A DNA stretch of 64,000 nucleotides from Rhodothermales bacterium (GCA_017643395.1 JAEPNP010000001.1:517806-581805), one strand, 5' to 3'; shown: positions 27,428-36,937, counted from the stretch's first letter. Numbers and translations: made by a program. The notes: generated from the sequence alone by a model not told the origin.

Positions 27428-27435
27428 GAAATATA
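27428..27435 (-). promoter_or_regulatory. Possible -7 promoter element of ald
   Basis: On the minus strand this reads TATATTTC, matching 7 of 8 positions of the Bacteroidota consensus TAnnTTTG, 28 bp before the ald start. No good -33 TTTG is found 19-21 bp further upstream, so support is weak. Confidence 0.25.
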
Positions 27436-27509
27436 CACCCCAACGTGCGTCGTCGCGGGGTCAGGCATAGCTGAAACCGGCGGTTCTGCCACAAATCCGG
27501 ACCAAGAGT

Positions 27510-28265
27510 TCAGCCCAGCCAGGCGGCCATCAGGATGCCGCCCGCCACCGACACGTTCAGACTCTCCGTGGCGGTGCCGCGACCGGCGATGTGCACGCTC
27601 CCGGCACTCGCCTCACGGAAGGCCTGCGACACGCCGTGTGCCTCCGAACCCAGCACCAGCACGGCATCGGGTTCCGGGCGCCATTCCGACAGCGGGACGC
27701 CCCGCATATCCGCAATAAACATGCTCCGGCCTGCCAGGAGCCCAACCGGATCCGGGGACCGAACCACGGCCAGGTCCCAAAGACCGCCCTGACTGGAACG
27801 CACCACTTTCGGCTGCCACGGATCGGCCGTGCCGTCGGCACAAATCACGGCCTGTACGCCAAACCATGCCGCGGTGCGAATCAAGGTACCCACGTTGCCC
27901 GGGTCCTGTACCCCGTCCAGCACCAGTACTGGCCCGGCCGGCACGGTGGCGGGGGCGGGAATGCGCGCCGCAGCCACAATGCCCTGAGACGTCTTTGCAT
28001 CGCCGATGGCCTCCACATCCCGGGTCGATGCGCTCAGGACCGGGCAGGACGCCATCGCCCGAATCCGGTCCACGCGATCTCCGGACGCAGACACCACCAC
28101 GTCCACCAGTTCCGCACCGCCAAGCACAGCCGCCTCCACCGCACGCACGCCTTCTATCAGGTACTGACCCAACTCGCGACGCCCCTTGGCCCGCACCAGA
28201 CTCCGATACTCGGAGCGTCGCCTGCTGGTCAGCGGCCGTTCACCCGAACTGGCATCAAACTTCAA
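27510..28265 (-). CDS. TrmH/SpoU-family RNA 2'-O-methyltransferase
   Basis: The protein has 251 residues. The N-terminal ~90 residues form the substrate-binding domain (YRSLVRAKGRRELGQYLIEGVRAVEAA). The SPOUT catalytic domain carries the three family motifs: LDGVQDPGNVGTLIRTA, LVLGSEAHGV and ESLNVSVAGGI. It uses SAM to methylate a ribose in rRNA or tRNA; the exact nucleotide cannot be told from sequence. Transcribed toward ald with a 110-bp spacer, and divergent from gdh. Confidence 0.92.
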   Translation of the reverse strand: MKFDASSGERPLTSRRRSEYRSLVRAKGRRELGQYLIEGVRAVEAAVLGGAELVDVVVSASGDRVDRIRAMASCPVLSASTRDVEAIGDAKTSQGIVAAARIPAPATVPAGPVLVLDGVQDPGNVGTLIRTAAWFGVQAVICADGTADPWQPKVVRSSQGGLWDLAVVRSPDPVGLLAGRSMFIADMRGVPLSEWRPEPDAVLVLGSEAHGVSQAFREASAGSVHIAGRGTATESLNVSVAGGILMAAWLG

Positions 28266-28398
28266 GGTGTCTTGGTATTTCGGTCTCGCCGGGGGGCGGT
28301 AGCTTTGCAGATCTGTTCAATCTACCGCGCCGCCTGCACGTTTCCCTCTGTAAGCGCTTCCGAACCGTCTGTGGAAGCCGCGGCGCACCGCACCAAAA

Positions 28399-29706
28399 AT
28401 GCCTTTCAAGCGCGACGTTCATTCCCGGTCCGTGTACAAGGAGCCGGCACCCATCCGCGACCATGAGAATCCCTTCGAGGCCATGGTGGAGCGGTTCGAT
28501 GTGGCCGCCCAGATCCTCGAACTGGATCCTGGCTTCTATGAGTACCTGATCACCCCGACCCGAGTGCACATCACGGCCATTCCCGTGGTGATGGACTCGG
28601 GACGCATCAAGGTGTTCACGGGTTATCGCGTGATCCACAACGACATCCTGGGGCCGTCCAAAGGCGGCATTCGCTACGCCCCTGACGTCACCATGGATGA
28701 GGTCAAGGCGCTCGCCGCGTGGATGACCTGGAAATGTGCGGTCGTCAACGTTCCGTTCGGTGGCGGCAAGGGCGGCGTAGTCTGCGACCCGCGGGAAATG
28801 AGCGTCGGCGAACTGGAACGTCTGACGCGTCGATACACCTCGAACCTGATTGACGTGTTCGGCCCGGACAAGGACATCCCTGCTCCGGACATGAACACCA
28901 ACGCGCAGGTCATGGCGTGGATACTCGACACGTATTCCATGCACGCCAAACGCACCGAGAACGCGGTCGTTACCGGCAAGCCCATCCAGCTTGGTGGATC
29001 GCTTGGCCGCAAGGAGGCGACCGGCCGCGGCGTGATGACGACCGCGCTGGCGGCGATGAACAAGCTTGGTCTGCGGCCCTCCGAATCGACTGTGGCCGTG
29101 CAGGGCTTCGGCAACGTGGGTTCTGTCGCCGCGCAATTGATGGCGGAGCAGGGCTGCCGCGTCGTGGCCATTTCCGATGTTTCCGGCGGCTACTACAACG
29201 CGGACGGCATCGACATCAGCAAGGCACTGGCGTACTCGGAGTCGCACGGGTGGTCACTGGAAGGGTTCGATGGCGCGGAGACCATCTCGAATGACGAACT
29301 CCTGGCCCTGGATGTCGACGTGCTTGCCCCGTGCGCCAAGGAAGACCAGATCACCAGTCGCAACGCGGACAAGGTGCAGGCCAAGGTGATCGCCGAGGGC
29401 GCCAACGGTCCGACCACGCCCAAGGCAGACGCCATCCTCAAGGATCGAGGAGTGCTCGTGGTGCCCGACATTCTCGCCAACGCTGGTGGCGTGACCGTCT
29501 CGTACTTCGAGTGGGTCCAGGACCGCCAGGGCTACTTCTGGAGCCTGGACCGGGTAAATCGCCGCCTGGACCGCATGATGCGCGTGGCCTTTGATCAGGT
29601 CTACGACGTCAGCCAGAAGCATGACGTGACGCTGCGCATCGGCGCGTACGTGGACGCCATCAAGAAGGTGGCCGACGCGCTCAAACTGCGCGGTATCTAC
29701 GCCTGA
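28399..29706 (+). CDS. gdhA: Glu/Leu/Phe/Val dehydrogenase (glutamate dehydrogenase)
   Basis: The protein has 435 residues. It interconverts glutamate with 2-oxoglutarate and ammonia. The substrate-binding domain shows [11 protein letters not shown] and [19 protein letters not shown] (catalytic Lys region), DIPAPDMNT and [14 protein letters not shown]. The NAD(P) Rossmann domain has [12 protein letters not shown] and [13 protein letters not shown], followed by [17 protein letters not shown]. Coenzyme preference is not decided here. The start follows a 133-bp spacer from the divergent TrmH gene. It would process glutamate arising from histidine degradation. Confidence 0.94.
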   Translation: MPFKRDVHSRSVYKEPAPIRDHENPFEAMVERFDVAAQILELDPGFYEYLITPTRVHITAIPVVMDSGRIKVFTGYRVIHNDILGPSKGGIRYAPDVTMDEVKALAAWMTWKCAVVNVPFGGGKGGVVCDPREMSVGELERLTRRYTSNLIDVFGPDKDIPAPDMNTNAQVMAWILDTYSMHAKRTENAVVTGKPIQLGGSLGRKEATGRGVMTTALAAMNKLGLRPSESTVAVQGFGNVGSVAAQLMAEQGCRVVAISDVSGGYYNADGIDISKALAYSESHGWSLEGFDGAETISNDELLALDVDVLAPCAKEDQITSRNADKVQAKVIAEGANGPTTPKADAILKDRGVLVVPDILANAGGVTVSYFEWVQDRQGYFWSLDRVNRRLDRMMRVAFDQVYDVSQKHDVTLRIGAYVDAIKKVADALKLRGIYA

Positions 29707-29746
29707 ACGGCTTTCATCCGCAGGTCGGGGGTCGGATCTTGGCGCC

Positions 29747-30310
29747 ATGCGCCTCCTGCCGCTCCTGACCTGCCTGCTGCTGGCCCTGCCGGCTGCCGCC
29801 CAGCCCTCCAACGTGGAGGTGCTGTCGGAAATGGCCGTGGGCTGCATTCCGGATCAGATCACGGGCGATGGGCTCGTGCTCGACCCGCCGTCGCGCCCGC
29901 CATTCCTGAGTGGTGCCCTGGTGAGCGCCCTGCAGGCACGAGACGTAACCGTGCTTGCCCCGGAGGGTGCGGCCGCAAGCAACCTGTCCATGGATCTCAG
30001 CCGAGCCGCAGTGGCCTACGGCCGGGCTCCCGGCGGCCGCATTGCCCGCACGGTGTCGATGGCTATGGCCGTGCGACTTGTTGTGGATGAAGTCGTCGTC
30101 GTGGACAGGCTGTGCGAACCGTCGCGAAGCGATGTGATCTCGCGCGCCGCAGCCGAGCAGGTAAATGAACCCGCCTACCCGGAGACGCGAGCCGACGTGC
30201 CGCAGTCGCTCTGGCAACGGGCCGTTCAGCCTGCGGTGATTACGCTCGCTACCGCCGCCGGTACCGTGCTCTTCTTCTCCCTGAGAAGCCGACGGGCCGA
30301 TGGCGGGTAG
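29747..30310 (+). CDS. Hypothetical envelope protein with signal peptide and C-terminal TM
   Basis: The protein has 187 residues and I do not recognise the family. The signal peptide is MRLLPLLTCLLLALPAAAQ. The middle has two isolated Cys and a pattern reminiscent of small periplasmic domains (LVSALQARDVTVLAPEG). A TM segment (AVITLATAAGTVLFFSL) lies near the C-terminus with a basic tail, so it should be anchored in the inner membrane facing the periplasm. It overlaps the following Ig-like lipoprotein by 11 nt, which argues for a joint envelope role. Confidence 0.7.
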   Translation: MRLLPLLTCLLLALPAAAQPSNVEVLSEMAVGCIPDQITGDGLVLDPPSRPPFLSGALVSALQARDVTVLAPEGAAASNLSMDLSRAAVAYGRAPGGRIARTVSMAMAVRLVVDEVVVVDRLCEPSRSDVISRAAAEQVNEPAYPETRADVPQSLWQRAVQPAVITLATAAGTVLFFSLRSRRADGG

Positions 30311-31967
30311 GCTGCACCTCGTTGCCCTGCTGGCCGGCATGATGGCTGCCTGCGCGGTGCCGGTGCCGCCCACGGGGGGGCCGCCGGATGATCGACCTCC
30401 GGAAATCGTTGATACGACGCCTGAAGACGGCACGACCAGCGTTCGACCGGAGCGTGTGCGCATCCGGTTCGACGAATTCATTGACGGTCGCTCAGCCGCC
30501 ACGGCCGTCACCGTGACGCCGGAGCCGGATCGCCCACCTGAGATCAGGCCGGGGGGGCGTTCCCTGGATGTGATCTTTCGCGAGCCTCTGCGCGACAACA
30601 CCACTTACATCGTGACCGTCGACACGGGGCTGCGCGATGCGCACGGCGTCGCACTGAGCGCACCCGTGCGCGTGGCATTCGCCACCGGAGATCGCATCAA
30701 CCAGGGGCGGCTTGCCGGTACGGTGGTCAAGGCCCTCGACGGATCGCCGGACGCGGGGCTGGACATCTACGCCTATTTGATGCCCGACAGCACGGCGCCA
30801 GCCACCCTGCCGGGTCCGGACCGCCCGCCCGACTACCGAACCCAGACCGACGATGCGGGACGCTTCTCCTTCTCCTACCTGCAGGAGGCCCCGTACTTTG
30901 TGCTGGGCGTTCGGGATGCAAACCGGAATCGATTTGCGGAGGCGGGAGAGACGCTGGCCTGGCCCCCTGTCCCGGTCGTCGCAGCCGCCCCCGACTCATC
31001 CGTCACGGCAGGCACCTGGTACTCCGCGCGCATCGACACCACCGCTCCGGTGCTACGCCGCGCCGCCGCCTTAACGACAGCCCGCATCGAGTTGACGTTC
31101 GATTCCGATGTGCGCCTCGTGGATCGGGACGGATCGCGCTGGGAACTCCTGGATACGCTGACCGCCCGCACCATGCCGGTCCTGGACGCCTATCAGCCGC
31201 ATGACGAACCCCGTCGGGTGGTCCTGCGAACCAACCCCTTTGTAGGCAACGCCTGGGAAATCTGGGCAGACGGCGCGGTGGCCGACTCTGCCGGCAACAC
31301 CGGAGTGATCGGACCCCTCACCTTCCCTTCCAGCGCTCGTGCCGACACGGCCCAGCTGCGCTTCGAAGGGTTCCGGGTAGACACCCTCGCCGTCGAATCA
31401 GGAGTTCAGTTCCTCTACCCGGAGACCCAGGCCGAACTGCTGTTTTCCTTCCCGCCGGACGATGCGGCCTTGCGCCGGGGTGTGGCCGTACTTGACACCA
31501 GCGGGCAAGGCATCGACTGGACCTGGAGTACCGAAACAGGCACGGCCGTCGCACTCGGGTTGCCACCCGGCGCTCCCCATCGCATTGAAGTGGACCTGGC
31601 CGCGTTTGCAGGCCCCGACTCGCTGGCCTCAGTGACCGTGCAGCCGTCCCCCTCGCGACTGCTTGGCGAACTCGCCGGAACCGTCGATCCGTCGCTGGAC
31701 TCCGCCGTGGTGCGTGGCTGGCTGGATACACGGCCGCCGCACATTGTGAGGCCCGACTCCTCCGGCGCATTCGTGCTGGATCGGCTGCCGGGTGGCAGCG
31801 TGTTGCGCCTGGACCTTTTTCTGGACCTCGACGGCAACGGACGCTGGTCGTTCGGCAGCCTGGCACCGTTCCGCGCGCCGGAGCCCATCGGCTGGCTGGA
31901 CGAAAGCCCGCCCGTGCGAGCCCGCTGGGAGACTGTTATTCCCGACACGCTGCGCATCGATCAATGA
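30300..31967 (+). CDS. Ig-like (Big_5) domain lipoprotein
   Basis: The protein has 555 residues. A lipoprotein-type signal (LLAGMMAACAVP, Cys ~18) is followed by PPTGGPPDDRPPEIVDTTPEDG and a SbsA-like Ig (Big_5) domain (IRFDEFID...TTYIVTVDTGLRDAHG). A carboxypeptidase-regulatory-like segment follows (~135-230, with DDAGRFSFSYLQ and GVRDANRNRFAE), and beta-rich repeats to the end, where the motif LDLDGNGRWSFG recurs. This architecture is a common uncharacterised Bacteroidota outer-membrane lipoprotein. It overlaps the genes on both sides (11 nt and 4 nt), placing it in an operon with nnrDE. Confidence 0.82.
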   Translation: MAGRLHLVALLAGMMAACAVPVPPTGGPPDDRPPEIVDTTPEDGTTSVRPERVRIRFDEFIDGRSAATAVTVTPEPDRPPEIRPGGRSLDVIFREPLRDNTTYIVTVDTGLRDAHGVALSAPVRVAFATGDRINQGRLAGTVVKALDGSPDAGLDIYAYLMPDSTAPATLPGPDRPPDYRTQTDDAGRFSFSYLQEAPYFVLGVRDANRNRFAEAGETLAWPPVPVVAAAPDSSVTAGTWYSARIDTTAPVLRRAAALTTARIELTFDSDVRLVDRDGSRWELLDTLTARTMPVLDAYQPHDEPRRVVLRTNPFVGNAWEIWADGAVADSAGNTGVIGPLTFPSSARADTAQLRFEGFRVDTLAVESGVQFLYPETQAELLFSFPPDDAALRRGVAVLDTSGQGIDWTWSTETGTAVALGLPPGAPHRIEVDLAAFAGPDSLASVTVQPSPSRLLGELAGTVDPSLDSAVVRGWLDTRPPHIVRPDSSGAFVLDRLPGGSVLRLDLFLDLDGNGRWSFGSLAPFRAPEPIGWLDESPPVRARWETVIPDTLRIDQ

Positions 31968-33436
31968 GACCGTTCCTCTCCAGCAGCGCCATGCGGGAGG
32001 CCGACCGGCAGACCATCGAAGAGATCGGCATCGCGGGAGCCACGCTCATGGAAACGGCCGGTCGTGAGGCGGTGCGCGCTTTGCTCGAGGCCCGGCCCCG
32101 CCCCGGCGCCGTGGGCATCCTGTGCGGCAAGGGCAACAATGGCGGGGACGGCCTGGTCATGGCCCGTGTCCTTGCGGACCTCGGCGTCCAGGCGCGTGTG
32201 TGGCTGGTTTCGGACGATGGACTCTCGCTGGACGCGGAGGCCCAGCTGGAAATCCTGAAGCGACACGGGGGCGCTTCATTTGTGCACACCGCTGACCGCA
32301 TGTCCGGGTGCACGGTGCTTGTCGATGCGCTGCTCGGAACAGGCCAGGCTGCAGCCCCTCGGGCTCCACTCGATACGGCTGTACGCGCCATCAATCAGGC
32401 GAACGGGTTTGTGGTGGCCATCGATGTGCCCACGGGACTGAACGCAGACACCGGTGAGGCAGCCGGTGACGTGGTTCGCGCCGACCTCACGGTAACCATG
32501 GGTGCTGCCAAGGCAGGCTTGCTGCTCGGACGGGGTCCCGATGTGGCTGGTCGGGTAGTGACGGCAGAGATCGGAATTCCGCCCGGAGTGCTGGCCGCTC
32601 TGAGTGGCGAAGCCGGTTCCGGGCATTTGTCGGACGATGCGTGGGTCATTGAACGCCTCCCGGTGCGACCCCGGCAGGCCTACAAATATTCCACCGGGCC
32701 CACCCTCGTAGTCGGCGGATCGATCAAGTATCCAGGCGCCCCTGTACTGGCCGCCTCCGCCGCGGCCCGAATCGGCTCCGGATACGTGGTCTGCGCGTTT
32801 CCCGAGGATGCCACGTGGACCGGTCCTGCAGAGATTCCGACAGTCTCGCAGGCTGCTCCCGGCGAGTGGCTGGAGCGGGCCAGAGCCGTGCTGGTCGGGC
32901 CCGGCCTTGGACGCGGCGAACAGGCACGCGACGTGGTCGAACAGGTGCTGCGGCGGTCGCAGGCTCCCGTGGTCATCGACGCGGACGGATTGAGGGCGGC
33001 CTCTGAACTCGGGCGTTTGCAGGGTGAGGCGAATCGCATTCTGACGCCGCATGCCGGCGAATTTTTGCACATGACCGGTCTCGACGCAATGCCGGAAAAC
33101 CCCGTCACCGCAGCCAGAACCTGGGCGGAGCGCTGGAATGCCGTGCTTGTGCTGAAGGGCGCCCCGACCGTAATCGCCGACGCGACCGGCCAGGCCGTCA
33201 TCTGTACCGCCGGCACACCCGCTCTGGCCACGGCCGGAACCGGAGACGTACTCGCCGGATTGTGTGCGGGCCTGTTGGCGATGGGCCTTCAGCCGTTTGA
33301 GGCCGCCGTCTGTGCCACCCATGTGGGAGGCGCCTGCGCCGAGCGTTACGGCAGACTCCGGGCACCGTCGACCATGATGGCGGCCGACCTGATTCGACAT
33401 CTTCCGCTGGTGCTCTCCGAGCGCTTGGCACACTGA
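31964..33436 (+). CDS. nnr: Bifunctional NAD(P)H-hydrate epimerase / ADP-dependent dehydratase
   Basis: The protein has 490 residues. The N-terminal YjeF_N epimerase (~1-215) shows AMREADRQTIEE, LMETAGREAV and GILCGKGNNGGDGLVMAR. The C-terminal ribokinase-like dehydratase (~225-490) shows LVVGGSIKYPGAPVLAA, LVGPGLGRGEQA, DADGL, LTPHAGEF and GTGDVLAG. Together they repair damaged NADHX and NADPHX. Domain order and length match the fused Nnr of many bacteria. Start overlaps the upstream lipoprotein stop by 4 nt (ATGA); a VanZ-like gene follows 11 bp later. Confidence 0.93.
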   Translation: MRPFLSSSAMREADRQTIEEIGIAGATLMETAGREAVRALLEARPRPGAVGILCGKGNNGGDGLVMARVLADLGVQARVWLVSDDGLSLDAEAQLEILKRHGGASFVHTADRMSGCTVLVDALLGTGQAAAPRAPLDTAVRAINQANGFVVAIDVPTGLNADTGEAAGDVVRADLTVTMGAAKAGLLLGRGPDVAGRVVTAEIGIPPGVLAALSGEAGSGHLSDDAWVIERLPVRPRQAYKYSTGPTLVVGGSIKYPGAPVLAASAAARIGSGYVVCAFPEDATWTGPAEIPTVSQAAPGEWLERARAVLVGPGLGRGEQARDVVEQVLRRSQAPVVIDADGLRAASELGRLQGEANRILTPHAGEFLHMTGLDAMPENPVTAARTWAERWNAVLVLKGAPTVIADATGQAVICTAGTPALATAGTGDVLAGLCAGLLAMGLQPFEAAVCATHVGGACAERYGRLRAPSTMMAADLIRHLPLVLSERLAH

Positions 33437-33447
33437 ACTCAGAGAAT

Positions 33448-33861
33448 TTGACCTCGCGCGCAGCCCGGATCCGGGCGTTTATCAAACAGTGGGCGGTACC
33501 CTTCGCCGTCGTATGGACGCTGGCCACGCTGGCAGCCCTGTTCGTACCGGGCGACCAGTTGCCGTCGACGGGCCTGCTCGAGTTCGACAAGCTGGCCCAT
33601 TTCGTATTGTTCGCGGGCTTCGCCGGGCTCTGGATGGTCGCTCTCGGAGACACGCTGCCCAAAGCGTGGCTGTACGTGATTGTTCTCGGGGTCACCTACG
33701 GGGTGCTGACGGAACTGGCGCAGGAATTCGTGCCCGGTGGCCGCACCGGAGACCCCCTGGATGCCCTGGCCGACGCCCTGGGCATTTTGGCCGGAACGGG
33801 CGCTTTTGTGCTCTGGAGGCGCTTCAATCCGCCGTCGGACGGAGCAACTTTCGACTCCTAG
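33448..33861 (+). CDS. VanZ-like membrane protein
   Basis: The protein has 137 residues and is read from TTG 33448, 11 bp after nnr; no ATG or GTG fits before the first TM. It has about four TM segments: FAVVWTLATLAALFVPG, LAHFVLFAGFAGLWMVAL, WLYVIVLGVTYGVLTELAQ and ALGILAGTGAFVLW. DKLAHFVLFAGFA and TELAQEFVPGGRTGDPLDALADALG are the characteristic VanZ-family motifs. The molecular role of such stand-alone proteins is unknown and need not involve glycopeptide resistance. Confidence 0.85.
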   Translation: MTSRAARIRAFIKQWAVPFAVVWTLATLAALFVPGDQLPSTGLLEFDKLAHFVLFAGFAGLWMVALGDTLPKAWLYVIVLGVTYGVLTELAQEFVPGGRTGDPLDALADALGILAGTGAFVLWRRFNPPSDGATFDS

Positions 33862-33986
33862 CCGTGTCTAAACAGTGAATTCGGCAGGGCGATCTCCAGT
33901 TTCGACCGCCGCGGGCGGCATGCAGCCCCGCCGAAATCTCTTGTTATCAGTTCCTTGGCGCTCTTCCGTTTGCTCCTGCAGGCGGA

Positions 33987-33994
33987 TATATTGG
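33987..33994 (+). promoter_or_regulatory. Possible -7 promoter element of tonB
   Basis: TATATTGG lies 55 bp upstream of the tonB start and matches 7 of 8 positions of the Bacteroidota TAnnTTTG box. The upstream -33 box is not convincing. The 188-bp spacer 33862-34049 holds no other recognisable feature. Confidence 0.25.
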
Positions 33995-34049
33995 ATGCCC
34001 CGATTGAAGCGGGCAATCCCGCGCTTCCACTAAAACCCAACCATTACCG

Positions 34050-34709
34050 ATGGCCCTTCGCAAGACCGAAAAGGCTGATCTGAAAACGCGGTATCCGCTT
34101 TTCATTGAGGTTGGAATGATCCTCACCCTGGCCCTGCTCATCGTGGCGTTCCGCCTCGATCTGCGCGCTGACAGCGACTTCAACGTCAACCTCGCCGAGC
34201 AGGAAGTGGTCCAGATGGAGGAAATCCAGCAGACCCAGCAGATCGAAAGACCACCTCCGCCGCCGCGCCCGCCCGTGCCGGTTGAGGTCCCGAACGATGA
34301 GATTCTTGACGACGACGAGCTTGAGCTTGACGTTTCCCTGGACCTCGACGCCGCAGTAGACCTTCCGCCTCCGCCGCCGCCTCCGGCAGACGAGCCCGAG
34401 CCCGAGCCCGAGATCTTTGTGATCGTGGAGCAGATGCCGGACCTAATCGGTGGACTGGGTGAGCTGCAGAGCAAGATCCGCTACCCCGAGATTGCCAAGA
34501 AAGCAGGTGTCGAAGGCCGTGTGATTGTGCAGTTCGTCGTCAATGAGCAGGGCATGGTCGAGAACCCGGTTGTGGTTCGCGGCATCGGTGCCGGCTGTGA
34601 CGAAGAGGCCATCCGCGCCGTTCAGCAGGCCCGGTTCACGCCCGGCAAGCAGCGCGGCAAGCCGGTCAAGGTGAAAATGTCCCTCCCGATCACCTTCAAG
34701 CTGAAGTGA
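34050..34709 (+). CDS. tonB: Energy transducer TonB
   Basis: The protein has 219 residues. A short cytoplasmic N-terminus and one TM (~18-37, VGMILTLALLIVAF) are followed by a periplasmic Pro-rich spacer (two runs, PPPPPRPP and PPPPPPP, with acidic stretches between). The C-terminal TonB domain (~132-219) has YPEIAKKAGVEGRVIVQFVV, CDEEAIRAVQQARFTPGKQRGKPV and a final MSLPITFKL. It passes proton-motive energy to outer-membrane receptors such as the one at 51918-54680. No exbBD is adjacent. A rhodanese gene overlaps its stop. Confidence 0.93.
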   Translation: MALRKTEKADLKTRYPLFIEVGMILTLALLIVAFRLDLRADSDFNVNLAEQEVVQMEEIQQTQQIERPPPPPRPPVPVEVPNDEILDDDELELDVSLDLDAAVDLPPPPPPPADEPEPEPEIFVIVEQMPDLIGGLGELQSKIRYPEIAKKAGVEGRVIVQFVVNEQGMVENPVVVRGIGAGCDEEAIRAVQQARFTPGKQRGKPVKVKMSLPITFKLK

Positions 34710-35245
34710 TCTCGAGCAGGCGAACCCGCCTTTGGGACGGGCTCCGGCGCTTGGCGTCGGGGCCCGTCGCCGTTTATGGGGTACTGGCCGGCGTGATGGC
34801 CGGCTTCACGCCCGGTTGCGGACCGAACCTGGAGTGGTCCGCTGTCGAGACCATGGTGCGCACCTCCTTCCCCGAGGTCGAGCAGATCTCCACGGATTCG
34901 TTGGCCGCACTGCTCGCCGACTCGACTCGCGCGGTTACGCTGCTGGATGTGCGCACAGCCGAGGAATACGCGGTGAGCCGCATCCCCGGGGCAATTCATG
35001 TCGACCCCGACGCCGTGGAGCTGCCTGCGGAGGCCACCGGCCTGCTGGTTGCCTATTGCTCGGTAGGGTATCGGTCCTCGCAACTCGCCGAGCGCCTGGA
35101 GACTGAAGCCCGCATCGTCAATCTGGAAGGCTCCATCTTTCGCTGGGCCAATGAGGGGCGACCCGTCGAGGGGTCCGGCGGCAAGGTGCATACGTATGAT
35201 CGCACCTGGGGTCGGCTGCTGAAGCCCGAGCTTCGGGCAGACTAG
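34706..35245 (+). CDS. Rhodanese-domain envelope protein
   Basis: The protein has 179 residues, with a GTG start overlapping the tonB stop (GTGA). A hydrophobic N-terminal segment (VAVYGVLAGVMAGFTPGC, Cys38) may be a lipobox-like anchor. The rhodanese domain follows: LLDVRTAEEYAVSRIPGAIHV and the active-site loop AYCSVGYRSS with Cys118. Such proteins transfer sulfane sulfur or act on thiols; here the location is probably the periplasm. Its coupling to tonB is positional. Confidence 0.8.
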   Translation: MISSRRTRLWDGLRRLASGPVAVYGVLAGVMAGFTPGCGPNLEWSAVETMVRTSFPEVEQISTDSLAALLADSTRAVTLLDVRTAEEYAVSRIPGAIHVDPDAVELPAEATGLLVAYCSVGYRSSQLAERLETEARIVNLEGSIFRWANEGRPVEGSGGKVHTYDRTWGRLLKPELRAD

Positions 35246-35284
35246 GCTTTCCCGCCGCCCGCGTGCCTGGCCCGAATTCCGGCG

Positions 35285-36937
35285 CTACCAGCGCTCGGAC
35301 GGGAACGGCATCCCCCACTGCAGCTGCAGGAATGGCGTCACCCAGCGATCCAGGCCCGTCTCCGCATCGTCCAGAGACTGGTACCGGAGCGCTGCCTCTG
35401 CGAACAGAGTCGGCAACAACTCAAAGCTTACCAGGGACTCCGACAGGATCTGCCGCTGGCGGATACCCTGGAGGATGGCATGTCCAAAGTCATCGTCGCG
35501 CCCTGCCTCGTAGTCGATCAGGGGATCGCTTCCGTAGTTGATGGCGCCGTCGTTCCGCCCCCGGCGGGTCACCGCCGTCGTGGAGGCCAGCCGCAACCGC
35601 GGTGAGACCTGCCAGTCCAACGCAAGCGTATAGTCCCAGGCGTTGGGACCGGCCGGATGACCAAGCAGGTCGCCAAAATGCACGAACGCGTCAATCTCGT
35701 CGTCGTGACTGTACATGAACGGGCGCAGGCGCGCCACCTCCATGCGAGCGGTCAGCCCATCGACCGGCGCAGCATGCAGTCCCCAGTTCCAGACCCATTT
35801 GTTGGCCCACCACTCCTTGCCGACCGCATCGGCCTTGAACTCGTCCAGAAGCAGCTCTACAAATACGCGGGCTCCGCGCACCGGTGTCCAGGCGGCGCTG
35901 GCACCGAGGAGCACGTTGTCCGGGCTGCCCCGGTCGCGCTCGACCGCTCGAAGAAAGATGACCGGGTTGGCATACGACAGGTCAAACCGCTCCCGCACTT
36001 CCAGAGAGTCCGTGGCGAACACCACCGTCTCGAAGATGCTGACCTCAAGGCGCCCGGGCAGGTGCACGGCCAGTCGGTGGGTGGAGCCGTACTTGCGGCG
36101 CCGCACCTGATCACCGCGCACAAACCCGGGTGCGCGAGACGAGCTGTACCCGCTGAACAGGCTGACATATTCCAGGCGCCAGAACCGGGCCTTCAGCAGC
36201 ACATGGTCGAACGCCGGCGCGTAGTTGGACAGGTAGGGACTGGCCAGCGCGTGCCCCCACCGCAACCTGTCCCGCCCGAATCGGGCTTCCAGGTACTTGC
36301 CTCTCGCACCGACGACGCCCACCGCGTCCATCCAGTTGTAGACTCCATCCTCCAGCTTCGCAAAGCCCCTTCGCGGTACCGATCCGTCTTGTGAGATTCC
36401 CTCGACCACACGCTGGGAGTTCTCGGTGAACCGCCCCTCAAAGAAGAACCAGGGACCGATACTTCCCGCGATGTGCGTTCCACGCGTGTTCTGCCATACG
36501 GCCGGAGCATCGTCCGCTCCCTTTCCGGCGGTGCGCCGGCCCAAGCCCCAGGACCCGACAAATATGGGGTTGACGGATACCGACCAGTCGTCATCGGACG
36601 CCCCGATCAGATCGTGTCCGTTGCTGTAGAGTCTTGCAAAACGCCGGTTAACCCAGTCGGCACCGGGGCCCGTTTCTGTTCGCCGGTACCGATCCAGCAG
36701 CTGCTGATCCACCCGGGACAGGCGCGCGCGGTGCACCAGCAGCGAGTCCAGGTAGCCCTGCGCATCGCCCGCCGACAGGGGCTGATGCGTCAGATGCGCG
36801 CCCGGAAGACGTCCCTGAAGCTGCTGCCTGAACAAAAACCGGTAGAGCCCATCGTCCACCTGCAGGACGCCGTCCACCTGCGCCGCAACCGGCAGGGCTA
36901 CCGCAAGAAGCCCGACCAGGACCAGAACCCGTCTCAT
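35285..36937 (-). CDS. Wzi-like outer-membrane beta-barrel (capsule assembly family)
   Basis: The protein has 550 residues. A signal peptide (MRRVLVLVGLLAVALPVAA) is followed by an N-terminal region (DDGLYRFLFRQQLQGRLPGAHLTHQPLS) and many amphipathic strands. The segment LEARFGRDRLRWGHALASPYLSNYAPAFDHVLLKARF resembles Wzi-type capsule-assembly proteins of Bacteroidota. The protein ends with an aromatic residue (SERW), usual for barrels. Probably an outer-membrane barrel; polysaccharide attachment is only family-level inference. Its start overlaps the stop of the amidohydrolase gene by 4 nt (ATGA). Confidence 0.7.
   Translation of the reverse strand: MRRVLVLVGLLAVALPVAAQVDGVLQVDDGLYRFLFRQQLQGRLPGAHLTHQPLSAGDAQGYLDSLLVHRARLSRVDQQLLDRYRRTETGPGADWVNRRFARLYSNGHDLIGASDDDWSVSVNPIFVGSWGLGRRTAGKGADDAPAVWQNTRGTHIAGSIGPWFFFEGRFTENSQRVVEGISQDGSVPRRGFAKLEDGVYNWMDAVGVVGARGKYLEARFGRDRLRWGHALASPYLSNYAPAFDHVLLKARFWRLEYVSLFSGYSSSRAPGFVRGDQVRRRKYGSTHRLAVHLPGRLEVSIFETVVFATDSLEVRERFDLSYANPVIFLRAVERDRGSPDNVLLGASAAWTPVRGARVFVELLLDEFKADAVGKEWWANKWVWNWGLHAAPVDGLTARMEVARLRPFMYSHDDEIDAFVHFGDLLGHPAGPNAWDYTLALDWQVSPRLRLASTTAVTRRGRNDGAINYGSDPLIDYEAGRDDDFGHAILQGIRQRQILSESLVSFELLPTLFAEAALRYQSLDDAETGLDRWVTPFLQLQWGMPFPSERW

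Noticed and set aside
33448-33861. VanZ-like protein as glycopeptide resistance
   Set aside because: No vanA/H/X or related resistance genes are nearby; stand-alone VanZ-fold proteins are widespread.
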